Counted from the first letter of the stretch, positions 41,694-50,983 are shown. The stretch is 64,000 nucleotides of DNA from Deinococcus cellulosilyticus NBRC 106333 = KACC 11606 (GCF_007990775.1 NZ_BJXB01000001.1:372001-436000), one strand, 5' to 3'. Program-made: numbers and translations. Notes: generated from the letters alone by a model not told the origin.

Positions 41694-43154
41694 TTATTCC
41701 AGCTGCGGTTCTTTGATTTTCGCCAGAGGTGCTCTGGCAGGTCCGGTCAGCACCTCACCATCGCGGGTGAAGCGGGAGCCGTGACACGGGCAATCCCAGG
41801 TTTCCTCGGCAGAGTTCCAGGAGACCTCACAGCCCATGTGGGTGCACATGGCACTGCAAGCGTGCAGTTCGCCGTGCTCATCCCGGTAAACGGCATATTT
41901 GCTCATGCCCTTGCGCACAATGTTGCCCTGGCCGGGTTGCAGGTTCTGCACCATCTCTGCGCTTCTGAACCAGTCAAAGAGGTGCATGATGCTGCGCCCT
42001 GCCTCACTGACCCACTCCGTGTAATTGCCTCTGGGCATGCGGTTGGGGCTGTACACCTCTGCCCAGGGGTTTTCCACACCGAGCACCTGATCCCGGATGA
42101 TCATGGACCCGATGGTGGCGTTGGTCAGGCCGTTTCCGGTGTCTCCGGTGATCACATACACATCCCCTGCCTTGCCCAGAAAGCCAATCCCATCTGCGGA
42201 ATTGAACACCTGACCAGACCATGTGTCAACGCGTTCACTGACCGGGAAGTGGGCTCTGGTCCAGTCCTCAATGTCCTGCCAGCGTTGCTCGGGGTATTCC
42301 GGCTCACCCACCCGGTGGTCTGCACCGCCAATCAGGAGCACATCCCCATCTGGCCGCACATAGAAATACGGGTCGGAGGTGTCGTAGAACAGGGCAGGTT
42401 CAATCTGCCCGGTGAGCTTCATGGTCATGATGTAGGTGCGGTAGGGAGAATACCTGAAAGAGTATTTGCCCCGTTCACCCACAGGGGCGTTGCTGGCGAC
42501 AACCACATGTCTGGCATGAACGGTGTGCCCCTGCTCAGTGACCACATGGTCTCCGGTGTAGGACATCACCGGACTGGAACAGAAAATGGCCCCTCCACGG
42601 TTCTCAATGGCCCTTGCCAGACCGATGATGTACTTCAGGGGGTGGATCTGGCCCTGGTTGTTGTACCGGATGCTCTGTCCAAAGCCCGTGGCATAGGCAG
42701 GGGTGTCAGACAGTGTCGTGTCAAATCCCAGTCCTCTGTGCACAGAGGCTTCCTCCTGAATGTTGTCCTCGTCTCCAGGAGCAGGGACCAGATATCCAGG
42801 CAGGCGGATGAAACCACAATCGATGTTCTCGGCCCGTGTGATGCGTTCAATTTCATCGATGGCTGCACTGTGGCTCTGGTAGATCAGTTTCGTGGTGTCG
42901 CGCCCGTGAATGGACACCAGTTCCTTGTAAAAGAAGTCCAGCGAGGAGGTCACCTGCGCACTGCTGCGAGGGGTCTCTCCAGATCCGATCTTGTCCCGTT
43001 CCAGCACCACCACTTTCAGGCCACTCAGGGCCAGTTGATACGCTGTGCTGAGGCCCGCAATGCCCCCTCCGATGACCACAGCATCGGCAATCAGGTCTCT
43101 GTCCAGAGCCGGATATTCCGGCAGGTCCATCATCCAGTGTGAGTAAGTTGGCAT
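41694..43154 (-). CDS. FAD-dependent oxidoreductase with C-terminal Rieske [2Fe-2S] domain
   Basis: 486 residues. The N-terminal DAO-type domain begins with the FAD motif VVIGGGIAGLSTAYQLALSG. The C terminus carries the Rieske ligands CTHMGC and CPCHGS. This fusion is widespread in bacteria and is thought to pass electrons from an amine or similar substrate through the iron-sulphur cluster; the substrate is unknown. A DUF-free neighbourhood gives no hint. It lies 63 bp downstream of the amylase-family gene in the same direction. Confidence 0.9.
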   Translation of the reverse strand: MPTYSHWMMDLPEYPALDRDLIADAVVIGGGIAGLSTAYQLALSGLKVVVLERDKIGSGETPRSSAQVTSSLDFFYKELVSIHGRDTTKLIYQSHSAAIDEIERITRAENIDCGFIRLPGYLVPAPGDEDNIQEEASVHRGLGFDTTLSDTPAYATGFGQSIRYNNQGQIHPLKYIIGLARAIENRGGAIFCSSPVMSYTGDHVVTEQGHTVHARHVVVASNAPVGERGKYSFRYSPYRTYIMTMKLTGQIEPALFYDTSDPYFYVRPDGDVLLIGGADHRVGEPEYPEQRWQDIEDWTRAHFPVSERVDTWSGQVFNSADGIGFLGKAGDVYVITGDTGNGLTNATIGSMIIRDQVLGVENPWAEVYSPNRMPRGNYTEWVSEAGRSIMHLFDWFRSAEMVQNLQPGQGNIVRKGMSKYAVYRDEHGELHACSAMCTHMGCEVSWNSAEETWDCPCHGSRFTRDGEVLTGPARAPLAKIKEPQLE

Positions 43155-43217
43155 GCTTACACCTTCGCAGTTGTGCGTTCAGCTTGCGGTCAGAACCTTT
43201 ACAGTTCGATTGCAAGC

Positions 43218-44978
43218 TCAGACTGTTTGCTTGAGAATTCGGACTCCAGTGGAGGAAATGCGCACCGGGCCTTCAAGGCTTTCCTTGCTGATCAGGTCCG
43301 TCCAGCTTCCTGAAAGGTCATGCTGCAGGGGCGTCCCACGGGTCATCAGGATCAGGACCCGTTCATTTCCATAGCGTCGCTCAAAAACCAGGTGGTCCCC
43401 TTCGGCGTGCAAGATGCGGAAACTGCCTTCTCTGAGCGCAACTTCCTGGTGCCGCAACTGAATCCAGGTTCTGTACCACTGGTAAATCTCTGAATCCCAC
43501 CGTGCCCTGTCATCCCAGGGCATGGTGCGGCGGTTGTCGGGGTCATCGGCCCCTTCCAGACCAATTTCATCTCCGTAATAGATGCACGGCACCCCGATGA
43601 ACCCGAATAGCAAAGCCACCCCGAGTTTGCGTTTCGCCAGATCCGGGCAGACGGTGGCAAAGCGTTTCACATCGTGGGAGTCCAACAGGTTGAATGCGGC
43701 CAGTTGATGGTTGAAAGGCAGGTGGCTGAGAGGTCGGGTCAGGGCCTCTGCATATTCCCTGGCATCCAGCTTTGTGGGGTGGCCCTTGTGGTCCTGATCC
43801 GCCAGGAAAGACCAGGTGGGGCTCATGAACGCGAAGTAATTCATGGTGGCGTCTTCCACCCCGCCTTGCACCCACAATGTGGCATCTCCAAACTGTTCTC
43901 CGAGGATGTAGGTGTCTGGTTTTGTCTCTCTGGCCGCTTCCCACAGCTCAGCAAGGATCTGCTTGTTGTCTTTGTCGGTGCCTTCTGAGCCAATCATGGA
44001 CGCCACATCCAGACGCCATGCATCAATGTTGTACGGTGCTTTCAGCCAGAAACGGATCACCGAATCGGGATTGGCATAGATCTGTCCGCGCACCTCATGA
44101 TGGGCGTAATTCAGTTTGGGCAAGGTGGAAAAGCCCAGCCAGGAGAGGTAATCGTCTGGATTCTCTCCAGAATAGTTGTAATACTGCCGGAAGTTCTCAC
44201 TCTGGTAGGCTCCGGGTTCTTCATAGCGGCCTGCTTTGTTCATCCAGCGGTGCCAGTCTCCGGTGTGGTTGAAGACCCCATCGAGCATCACCCGGATGTC
44301 CTGTTCATGCAGCTCATCCACCAGCTTTGCAAACCCCTCATTGCTGCCAAAGTGCGGGTCGATGCGGTGGTAATCCTGGGTGTCGTACTTGTGGGCAGAA
44401 GGGCTTTCAAAGATGGGGTTCAGGTACAGGGCATTGATGCCGAGCTCCTGAAAATAGGAAATGCTCTGCCGGATGCCTTCAAGGTTCCCACCGTAAAACT
44501 CCATGTAACCCGTCTCGGGTCTGGGTAGCTCATCCCATTCGCGGGTCTCCACCTCTTTGTCGGTGTAGCGGTACTGGCCTTTCTGGACCCGGATGCCGGG
44601 CTCACCGATCTTGAAGCGGTCTGGAAAAATCTGGTAGAAGATGCGGTTTCGCACCCAGACTGGCGGTTCCTTGCTGGAAAAACTGAAATCCTGCAGCACA
44701 CTGGGCGCACTGGGACTCACTCCAGCCTGATTGAGCCACCAGACCCGCCCATTCACAATCACCTTGAAGCGGTAATGAAACTTCTGGTGGTGGGTGACGG
44801 GCATCTCTGCAACCCAGCGTCCGTCTCCGTAGGGTTTCAGTTCGGTGTAACTTGAGGCTCCATGCAGGTAGCCCACAGCCCAGCCTTGCTCAATTGCAGG
44901 CTCGGCTTCCAGAAAAACCCGGGCAATGTCCCCTTCCCGTTGCAGAAAAAATGGTGTTCCATCATGGTAAAGCTGCAT
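43218..44978 (-). CDS. Alpha-amylase family enzyme (neopullulanase / cyclomaltodextrinase type)
   Basis: 586 residues from the ATG at 44978 behind AAGGAGG; an open frame further upstream lacks support. A short N-terminal beta domain precedes the GH13 barrel. Catalytic residues are Asp324 (WRLDVAS), Glu361 (ILGEQFGD) and Asp436 (LLDSHDVKR), with the conserved region MLDGVFNHTG. There is no signal peptide, so it works on imported maltodextrins or cyclodextrins in the cytoplasm. The TetR gene is divergent, but its operator points to its own transcript. Confidence 0.88.
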   Translation of the reverse strand: MQLYHDGTPFFLQREGDIARVFLEAEPAIEQGWAVGYLHGASSYTELKPYGDGRWVAEMPVTHHQKFHYRFKVIVNGRVWWLNQAGVSPSAPSVLQDFSFSSKEPPVWVRNRIFYQIFPDRFKIGEPGIRVQKGQYRYTDKEVETREWDELPRPETGYMEFYGGNLEGIRQSISYFQELGINALYLNPIFESPSAHKYDTQDYHRIDPHFGSNEGFAKLVDELHEQDIRVMLDGVFNHTGDWHRWMNKAGRYEEPGAYQSENFRQYYNYSGENPDDYLSWLGFSTLPKLNYAHHEVRGQIYANPDSVIRFWLKAPYNIDAWRLDVASMIGSEGTDKDNKQILAELWEAARETKPDTYILGEQFGDATLWVQGGVEDATMNYFAFMSPTWSFLADQDHKGHPTKLDAREYAEALTRPLSHLPFNHQLAAFNLLDSHDVKRFATVCPDLAKRKLGVALLFGFIGVPCIYYGDEIGLEGADDPDNRRTMPWDDRARWDSEIYQWYRTWIQLRHQEVALREGSFRILHAEGDHLVFERRYGNERVLILMTRGTPLQHDLSGSWTDLISKESLEGPVRISSTGVRILKQTV

Positions 44979-45120
44979 CGTGCCTCCTTTTGAAAACAGA
45001 GTGAAAGCAGAATCTGGTTTCACTGTACCCAATGCCTGCACAAATCGGGCGCGGGATTCCACACAAAGCCTGAGCAGAAATCCGTGCGAACCAGGACATG
45101 AATGTGCATTGATAACAAAC

Positions 45121-45138
45121 AAACCGTCTGGACGGTTT
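45121..45138 (+). promoter_or_regulatory. TetR-type operator
   Basis: AAACCGTC-TG-GACGGTTT is a perfect 8-2-8 palindrome 15 bp before the tetR ATG. No ribosome-binding site lies between, so the transcript probably starts in or next to the operator. The element is typical of TetR autorepression. Confidence 0.75.
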
Positions 45139-45153
45139 TAAGATGGCCGCATC

Positions 45154-45690
45154 ATGCCCAGCAACGTTCAGCGCACCCAGACCACCAGAGCTGCCATCTT
45201 GCAGGCCGCTGCCGAACTGGTCCAGCGTCATGGAAGCCGGCACCTCACCCTGCTCAAAGTGGCCCGGCAGGCAGGGGTCAGCAAAGGGGCCCTCACCCAC
45301 CACTACCCGAGCAAAGACCTCCTGCTCAATGATTTGATTCAGCACCACCTTACGGCTTTCAGCAGCACACTCGAAAAGTCGGATTTGCCTTATGGGGTGG
45401 CCTACGTGAGACATGGCAACCATGACGGAACCCGGGGCCTGGCCCACGGCCTGATTGCTGCACTGGGAGCCCATCCAGCAGTGATGGAGACCATCAGGGA
45501 ACATGCCAGCAACTGGCAACAGCACTTTCACTCGGTGGATGCCAACATCGCCCGACTGGCCACCGACGGCCTCTGGCTGGCCGAGGTGCTGGGATTGCCC
45601 GTACCAGAGGGGCAAGACCGAGAGCAGTTGCTGGCACGCATGGAAGAACTGGCTTCTGGTCCCCAGGAGAAACCAGGAGAAACACCATGA
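45154..45690 (+). CDS. TetR-family transcriptional regulator
   Basis: 178 residues. The N-terminal helix-turn-helix is LTLLKVARQAGVSKGALTHHYPSKDLL, typical of TetR proteins; the C-terminal ligand domain is unassigned. It is preceded by a perfect palindromic operator and overlaps the following membrane-protein gene (ATGA), so the pair is autoregulated and co-translated. The ligand is unknown. Confidence 0.88.
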   Translation: MPSNVQRTQTTRAAILQAAAELVQRHGSRHLTLLKVARQAGVSKGALTHHYPSKDLLLNDLIQHHLTAFSSTLEKSDLPYGVAYVRHGNHDGTRGLAHGLIAALGAHPAVMETIREHASNWQQHFHSVDANIARLATDGLWLAEVLGLPVPEGQDREQLLARMEELASGPQEKPGETP

Positions 45691-46106
45691 AAAAAACGGA
45701 GTTGCTGACACAGATCAAACCCCATCTGCTGATCACCGACCTGGGTTTTCTGGTCTACTGGATGCTGACTGCTGTCGGAGTGCTGTCCCCTGTCCCAGCA
45801 GATGCTTTGCACTCCAGTGACTTCCTCACCGCCTGGAACTGGTCGTTTCTGCCGCTGGATGTGCTGGCCTCCCTTCTGGGACTGCTCGCTGTCTTTCTGA
45901 CTTCTCGTTTTGATGTGACCCCACTGGTGGTGGTCAGCCTGACCCTCACCCATGTGGCCGGACTGAATGCCATCGCATTCTGGGCCATCCGGGGGGATTT
46001 CTCGCTGGAGTGGTGGCTGCCCAACCTTTACCTGATGCTTTTCCCTCTGTGGTTCCTGCCGCGCCTGATCTGTTTGCAGACAAGACCCATCACGCCTGTC
46101 CTTTGA
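45687..46106 (+). CDS. YvaD-like integral membrane protein (DUF5360)
   Basis: 139 residues with four membrane helices. FLVYWMLTAVGVL and FLTAWNWSFLPLDVLASLLGL match the Bacillus YvaD family as I remember it. It overlaps the tetR gene by four bases. It may be the membrane effector controlled by that regulator; its function is unknown. Confidence 0.75.
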   Translation: MKKTELLTQIKPHLLITDLGFLVYWMLTAVGVLSPVPADALHSSDFLTAWNWSFLPLDVLASLLGLLAVFLTSRFDVTPLVVVSLTLTHVAGLNAIAFWAIRGDFSLEWWLPNLYLMLFPLWFLPRLICLQTRPITPVL

Positions 46107-46120
46107 TGTGCTGCAAGCAA

Positions 46121-46163
46121 AAGGCAGAAGCTCAGGCTTGATTTGCCTTCTTGCTTCTGCCTT
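46121..46163. repeat. Heptamer-derived inverted repeat, possible bidirectional terminator
   Basis: AAGGCAGAAG (46121-46130) and CTTCTGCCTT (46154-46163) are perfect 10-bp arms built from the CTTCTGC heptamer family; further degenerate units continue to about 46178. The element stands between convergent genes. Confidence 0.6.
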
Positions 46164-46177
46164 CTTCTTTCTGCCTT

Positions 46178-46372
46178 TTAATCAGGTGTCACATTGCTGG
46201 TGTGCCCGTTTTCGCCTTTGTCTCCAGGATTGTTGCCAGGGGCTCCCTGTTCTCCGGCACGGTCACCTTCAGCGGATTTGCCGCTGTCGTCCTGATGGAA
46301 GGTGTGAATGATTTCCCGCTGTTCCTGCTCCTGTTTTTTCATGGCTTCGCTCTTGGGTTCCTGATCAGGCAT
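46178..46372 (-). CDS. Small hydrophilic protein
   Basis: 64 residues from the ATG at 46372 behind AAGGAGC; a TTG five codons upstream overlaps that site. The sequence is charged, glycine-rich and probably disordered (KSAEGDRAGEQGAPGNNPGD), like small stress-associated proteins. It lies 34 bp downstream of the DUF892 gene and may be co-transcribed with it. Confidence 0.6.
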   Translation of the reverse strand: MPDQEPKSEAMKKQEQEQREIIHTFHQDDSGKSAEGDRAGEQGAPGNNPGDKGENGHTSNVTPD

Positions 46373-46406
46373 AAATGCTCCTTTCAATGAAATTCAATGT
46401 GATGTC

Positions 46407-46901
46407 TTACTCGTCTGCAGCTCTGGGGTTGATGACGCGCTCTGCAACCAGGGTCAGGCCCTTGTCGGCTTCATATTCCTCGTTGAGGTTGTCTTCAAGT
46501 TTGATGGCAGCATTGGTGTAACCCAGTTGCTGGGCCCAGGTGCGCAGGGTGCCATAAGTGGCGATTTCATAATGCTCGGTTTTCTGGGCGGCACCGATCA
46601 GGGCAGCGTCCAGCACAGAATCCTCAGCATCATCTTTTTGCTTGAGGATTTCCTCGGCTTCCTTGATCAGGCCTTTCATGGCCTGACAGGTTTTGGCCTT
46701 GGGTTTTTCATCGAGTTCTTTAAAAACGGCTTCCAGGCGCTGTTTCTGTTTCTCGGTTTTCTTGATGTGGTCTTGAAACAGGGTCTTCAGCTTCTGGGAT
46801 TTGGCGGCCTCAGCCATTTTGGGCAGGGCTTCAAGAAGTTGGGTTTCGGCGTCGTAGATGTCCTGCAATTGTTCAACAAACAGATGCTCAAGATTGTGCA
46901 T
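46407..46901 (-). CDS. Ferritin-like DUF892 protein (YciF/YciE type)
   Basis: 164 residues, all helical. The family opening LFVEQLQDIYDAETQLLEALPKMA is present, and the later segment EHYEIATYGTLRTWA supplies metal-ligand-like Glu and His. These proteins form ferritin-like four-helix bundles associated with stress responses. The ATG at 46901 follows GGAGG. Its neighbour is a small hydrophilic protein. Confidence 0.85.
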   Translation of the reverse strand: MHNLEHLFVEQLQDIYDAETQLLEALPKMAEAAKSQKLKTLFQDHIKKTEKQKQRLEAVFKELDEKPKAKTCQAMKGLIKEAEEILKQKDDAEDSVLDAALIGAAQKTEHYEIATYGTLRTWAQQLGYTNAAIKLEDNLNEEYEADKGLTLVAERVINPRAADE

Positions 46902-47384
46902 GATGATCCTCCTTCAGGAATCGTGGGATGAATGACACACGCATTTCTGCATGCCAGATTGATCTGCCTGGATTGACGGGCAATGGTGATCAACACCATC
47001 ATCCTAGTGGAAAGCAGTGATGGTTCTGTGAAAGATATCCTGCTGAATGGGCATTTCAGCTTCACCTGAAATTCATTTTTCGAAAATTCGATCAATTTCA
47101 GAATAAAACTTAAGTGAAACTGAGGCCAATAAGCACAGCTCTTCTATACTGAATTCAAACTGAATTGCACATGCTAAAACCATGTAGCAAATCATACTGA
47201 AAAAGTGTACCATATTATGCTTTTGAATCTTCACTCTCTATCATAAATCAGGCGTATCCTGAGAAAGACGTAGCGCTGATCCGCACCAGCTGTTGGCATT
47301 CAGAAAACACACATGGTCTGTTTTTGCTCTCGGCTCTCGGCCCTCGGCTCTCGGCAAATGAAAAATAACCTGGAGGTAAAACAC
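46902..47384. other. 483-bp AT-rich intergenic region
   Basis: It separates divergent genes. The part 47040-47260 is clearly more AT-rich than its surroundings and probably contains both promoters, though no pair of hexamers stands out. At its right end a heptamer repeat array (47326-47354) lies directly before the SDR gene. No small gene with a ribosome-binding site was found. Confidence 0.5.
47326..47354 (+). repeat. Heptamer repeat array before the SDR gene
   Basis: Four consecutive units GCTCTCG, GCTCTCG, GCCCTCG, GCTCTCG followed by GC. The 7-bp period is exact. The array ends 30 bp before the ATG at 47385. Confidence 0.8.
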
Positions 47385-48221
47385 ATGGAAGACACGCCGA
47401 TGGAAAAACCCGGATATCAAAAAGAAATGACCCCCAGACCGGAAGTCATCAGCAAAGATTACAAGCCCGCAGGAAAACTTGAAGGACAGGTCGCCATCAT
47501 CTCAGGGGGTGACTCTGGAATTGGCCGTTCTGTTGCGGTGGCATTCGCAGCAGAAGGGGCAGATGTCGCCATCATCTACCTTGAAGAAAACGAAGACGCC
47601 CGCGACACCCGCAAGATGGTCGAGAAATGGGGCAAGAAGTGCCTCCTGATTGCCGGAGACGTGGGCAAACCCGAGTTCTGTGAACAGGCCGTGCAGCGCA
47701 CCCTGGAGGAATTCGGCAAGCTGGACATCGTGGTGAACAATGCCGCCGAGCAGACCCCCCAGGAAGACTTCATGAAAATCACCCCGGAGCAGCTTGAAAA
47801 AACCTTCCGCACCAACATCTTCGGATATTTCTTCCTGACCCGCGCAGCCATGCCCCACCTGAAAGAGGGAGCACGCATCATCAACACCACCTCGGTCACC
47901 GCCTACCGTGGAAGCCCTGGACTGGTGGATTACTCTGCCACCAAAGGGGCGATTGTGGCCTTCACCCGATCTCTGTCAGGCATGCTCGCTGAACAAAAAA
48001 TTCGCGTCAATGGCGTGGCTCCCGGTCCCATCTGGACCCCACTGATCCCCAGCACCTTCCCGGAAGACAAGGTGGAAAAATTCGGGGAAGACACCCCACT
48101 GGGGCGCCCTGGTCAGCCCAGCGAAGTGGCCACCTGCTTCGTGTTCCTGGCCTCTCAGGACAGCAGTTACATCACCGGTCAGGTGCTGCACCCCAACGGC
48201 GGGGAAATCATCAACGGATAA
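47385..48221 (+). CDS. Short-chain dehydrogenase/reductase (YhdF/YghA-like)
   Basis: 278 residues from the ATG at 47385 behind GGAGG; upstream ATGs lie within repeat-derived sequence. The NAD(P)-binding motif SGGDSGIGRSVAVAFAAEGA, NNAAEQ, catalytic Ser and YSATKGA (Tyr-x3-Lys) are present. The N-terminal extension with MTPRPEVISKDYKPAGKLEG is typical of the general-stress SDR group. The substrate is unknown. Confidence 0.88.
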   Translation: MEDTPMEKPGYQKEMTPRPEVISKDYKPAGKLEGQVAIISGGDSGIGRSVAVAFAAEGADVAIIYLEENEDARDTRKMVEKWGKKCLLIAGDVGKPEFCEQAVQRTLEEFGKLDIVVNNAAEQTPQEDFMKITPEQLEKTFRTNIFGYFFLTRAAMPHLKEGARIINTTSVTAYRGSPGLVDYSATKGAIVAFTRSLSGMLAEQKIRVNGVAPGPIWTPLIPSTFPEDKVEKFGEDTPLGRPGQPSEVATCFVFLASQDSSYITGQVLHPNGGEIING

Positions 48222-48528
48222 AAAGCATTCAGCTTTCAGCGGTCAGGAACAAAGCAAAGAGCCAGGAACATTTGGCTGTCAGCAGAGTGGAAAAGGTCTG
48301 GTTGCAGACCAAATTGAGCATTTTGGCTCACCTGGCCCTCTGAGCTTTGATCAAGATTCTGATCCAGCACACATCCTCGGTCTCCTGGCCATCAGCGAAA
48401 GAATCCAGTCCTCTTTTGCTGATGGCTGAAAGCTGAAGGCTGACCGCTCCACACTACCTGCATGGCAGGGCTCTGGATTTCCTCTGAACTGTCAGTTTTC
48501 TGTCACACACAATCGTTACGCTGTAGTT
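48222..48528. repeat. Intergenic element bounded by inverted heptamer repeats
   Basis: TTCAGC-type heptamers at 48227-48247 (ATTCAGC TTTCAGC GGTCAG) and the complementary units GCTGAAA GCTGAAG GCTGACC at 48425-48448 enclose about 180 bp with no gene. An inner inverted repeat CATCAGC/GCTGATG lies near 48390-48425. The right 80 bp hold the leaderless promoter of the next gene. The layout resembles a small non-autonomous element. Confidence 0.55.
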
Positions 48529-48858
48529 GTGGAGTTGTTCGATCCAGTTCAGAGGGACCTGAAACAGGTCATTTCCCTGCTGCACCGTCCCGATGTGGAC
48601 CAGCAGGTCAGCAAGATTTACCAGATCCTTTACCGGGTGGCATTGCGGATCGGCAAAAGAACCAGAGCCAGCAGGGGAGAGCCTTTCACCCTGCGGCGCA
48701 AAGAGGATGACTTTCTGCCTGTGCGCTTTCAGCTGTACAAGGCCCATTGCCTGAAAGCCGTCACAGAAGCACTTGACCAGTGGAAACAGCGTCCCAGAAC
48801 CCGGGATCAGCTGAACGAAATTTTTCTCTGCATGCAAGTGGCCCTGGCCTGCTTCTGA
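48529..48858 (+). CDS. Hypothetical protein
   Basis: 109 residues with a GTG start at 48529; TACGCT ends six bases upstream, suggesting a leaderless transcript. It is helical and basic in the middle (RIGKRTRASRGEPFTLRRK), with no signal or membrane segment. No family is recognised. It ends at a shared bidirectional terminator with the deo operon. Confidence 0.5.
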   Translation: MELFDPVQRDLKQVISLLHRPDVDQQVSKIYQILYRVALRIGKRTRASRGEPFTLRRKEDDFLPVRFQLYKAHCLKAVTEALDQWKQRPRTRDQLNEIFLCMQVALACF

Positions 48859-48867
48859 GACCAAAAC

Positions 48868-48895
48868 AAACCCGGAGAGATGTCTCTCCGGGTTT
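48868..48895. terminator. Bidirectional terminator at the end of the deo operon
   Basis: AAACCCGGAGAGA-TG-TCTCTCCGGGTTT is a perfect 13-bp-arm hairpin, 26 bp from the deoB stop and 10 bp from the convergent gene. Confidence 0.9.
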
Positions 48896-48920
48896 CACTT
48901 TGTGGACTTGAAGGGAAAAC

Positions 48921-50072
48921 TTACTTCAGGGCACTCCAGAAGCTCTCTCCAGGGCCTTCCCACTGCACCCCAAGGGCCTCTGCCACGGTGGCCCCCACAT
49001 CACTGAAAGTGGCCCGTTCTCCCAGATCCACTGCACCTTTGCCAGGGCGGTAGGTCAGGAGCATGCCGTATTCGCGGGTGTGATCGGTCCCGGGAGCAGT
49101 GGGGTCGTTTCCGTGATCGCTGATCAGGACCAGCAGGCCATCCTCGGGCACCTGGGCCAGAATTTCAGGCAGGTGGTCATCGAATTCCTTCAGGGCATTG
49201 CCATACCCCTGGGGGTCCCGACGGTGGCCGAACTTGGCATCGAAATCCACCAGGTTGGTGAAGACCAGACCGTTGAAATCTTCCTGCATGCGCTTCAGGG
49301 TTTTCTGAATGCCATCCAGGTTGTTGTCGGTGTGGATCTCCTCGGTGAAGCCCTGGTGGTCGTAGATGTCGGGGATCTTGCCGATGCCCACCACGTCTTT
49401 GCCTGCCTCATGCAGTGCATTGAGCACCGTCCGAGGCGGGGTCAGTGAGAAATCCTTTCGAAGTTCCCCTGCACGTTCGAAAGGAAACGCCCCTTTGAAC
49501 GGACGGGCGATCACGCGGGCCACAGCGTACTCCCCCTGCAGGATGTCACGGGCCTTCTGGCAGTAGTCGTACAGGGTCTCAATGGGAGTCACATCCAGAT
49601 GGGTGGCAATTTGAAATACGCTGTCGGCACTGGTGTACACGATGGGGTAACCGGTTTTGATGTGCTCCTCGCCGTAGTCCTTGATGACCTCGGTTCCGCT
49701 GTAAGGCAAGTTGCACAGCCATTTGGTGCCAATGGCCTCCTCAAAACGGTCCATCACCTCCTGTGGAAAACCATCACTGAAGGTCCTGAAAGGATGCTCC
49801 AGCTGAACCCCCATGAATTCCCAGTGTCCGGTGGAGGTGTCTTTGCCCGCACTGACCTCTTTTAGGCGACCATAGCCACCCTCGGCCTGATCAGGGCTTT
49901 CAAGATTCACCGTTGGAATCTTGCCCAGACCCAGCTTTGCCAGGTTGGGAAGCTCGACTTTGCTCTGCTCCAGCGTGTGGTTGATGGTGTGAGAACCCAC
50001 GTCCCCGAACTTTGCAGCATCAGGAAGTTCGCCCATGCCCACAGAGTCCAGCACAATCACTGTGATTTTCAT
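48921..50072 (-). CDS. deoB: Phosphopentomutase
   Basis: 383 residues, the normal length. It interconverts (deoxy)ribose 1-phosphate and 5-phosphate, passing sugar from nucleoside phosphorolysis to central metabolism. Alkaline-phosphatase-superfamily metal motifs are visible: VLDSVGMGELPDA at the N terminus, the phospho-Thr segment GKDTSTGHWE, and LISDHGNDPTAPGTDHTREY. It starts 3 bp after deoD and ends the operon. Confidence 0.95.
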   Translation of the reverse strand: MKITVIVLDSVGMGELPDAAKFGDVGSHTINHTLEQSKVELPNLAKLGLGKIPTVNLESPDQAEGGYGRLKEVSAGKDTSTGHWEFMGVQLEHPFRTFSDGFPQEVMDRFEEAIGTKWLCNLPYSGTEVIKDYGEEHIKTGYPIVYTSADSVFQIATHLDVTPIETLYDYCQKARDILQGEYAVARVIARPFKGAFPFERAGELRKDFSLTPPRTVLNALHEAGKDVVGIGKIPDIYDHQGFTEEIHTDNNLDGIQKTLKRMQEDFNGLVFTNLVDFDAKFGHRRDPQGYGNALKEFDDHLPEILAQVPEDGLLVLISDHGNDPTAPGTDHTREYGMLLTYRPGKGAVDLGERATFSDVGATVAEALGVQWEGPGESFWSALK

Positions 50073-50075
50073 GGT

Positions 50076-50789
50076 TCACTCCTTCTCGGCAATGGCGGCT
50101 TCCAGGGCAATCTGCACCATGTCATTGAAACTGGTCTGGCGCTCCATGGAACTGGTGGCCTCCCCGGTCACAAGGTGGTCACTCACAGTCAGGATGGTCA
50201 GGGCCTGCACCCCATACTTTGCCGCAATGGTGTAAAGTCCCGCAGCCTCCATTTCCACGCCCAGCACGCCAAACTGAGCCCAGATCTTGTAGTGGTCCGG
50301 GTGGTCGTTGTAGAAGGTGTCGCTGGAGAAGATGTTCCCCACGCGCACAGCCTTGCCTGCACGTTTTGCAGCCAGGTAGGCCTGATGCAGCAGTTCAAAG
50401 TCAGCGATGGGTGCAAAGTTCCTGCCCCCAAAGCGAATGTTGTTGATCTGGCTGTCGGTGGAGGCCGCCTGGGCGAGAATCACATCGCGCACCTTCACAT
50501 CCTCGTGGTAGGCCCCGCAGGTGCCCACCCGGATCAGCTTCTTGCAGCCATAATCGCGGATCAGTTCGTTCACGTAGATGGAGATGCTGGGAATGCCCAT
50601 CCCGCTTCCCTGCACGCTGATGCGGTGCCCTTTGTAGGTTCCGGTGTACCCCAGCATGCCACGCACATCGTTGTGCTGCTCGGCATTCTCCAGAAAGTTC
50701 TCGGCAATGTGTTTTGCCCTCAGGGGGTCACCGGGGAGAAGGACGGTTTCTGCGATCTGGCCGGGTTTTGCATTCAGGTGTACGCTCAT
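50076..50789 (-). CDS. deoD: Purine nucleoside phosphorylase, DeoD type
   Basis: 237 residues, a hexameric-type purine nucleoside phosphorylase. Motifs include LPGDPLRAKHIAE (phosphate binding), GSGMGIPSISIYVNEL, VEMEAAGLYTIA (ribose site) and VSDHL with the catalytic Asp. It cleaves purine (deoxy)nucleosides to base and sugar 1-phosphate. The gap to deoA upstream is 207 bp and contains two heptamer repeat tracts. Confidence 0.95.
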   Translation of the reverse strand: MSVHLNAKPGQIAETVLLPGDPLRAKHIAENFLENAEQHNDVRGMLGYTGTYKGHRISVQGSGMGIPSISIYVNELIRDYGCKKLIRVGTCGAYHEDVKVRDVILAQAASTDSQINNIRFGGRNFAPIADFELLHQAYLAAKRAGKAVRVGNIFSSDTFYNDHPDHYKIWAQFGVLGVEMEAAGLYTIAAKYGVQALTILTVSDHLVTGEATSSMERQTSFNDMVQIALEAAIAEKE

Positions 50790-50851
50790 GGGGTTTCCTT
50801 TGTGTGGTTGGGTGAGAGGGCGGATGGGGGAGGGGTGGTTGGAAAGAGTGG

Positions 50852-50983
50852 ACAGTTTACAGTGAACAGTTCACAGCAAGATGGGCTCTGGCTCCTGGGT
50901 GGACGAGGAGGGAAACTGCCCCTGTATTTCGTTGACACGCTGTTTTCAAGCGGCTACATAGCCTTCTGCCTTCTGCCTTCTGC
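50852..50983. repeat. Two heptamer repeat tracts inside the deo operon
   Basis: ACAGTTT ACAGTGA ACAGTTC ACAG (50852-50876) and CTTCTGC x3 (50963-50983) both have an exact 7-bp period. They occupy the unusually wide gap between deoA and deoD, while all other junctions in the operon are overlapping or nearly so, apart from the 41-bp gap after the ATPase gene. Confidence 0.75.

Noticed and set aside
41667..43142. A long open frame opposite the Rieske/FAD oxidoreductase gene
   Set aside because: The minus-strand protein has complete FAD and Rieske motifs; the antisense frame is a by-product.
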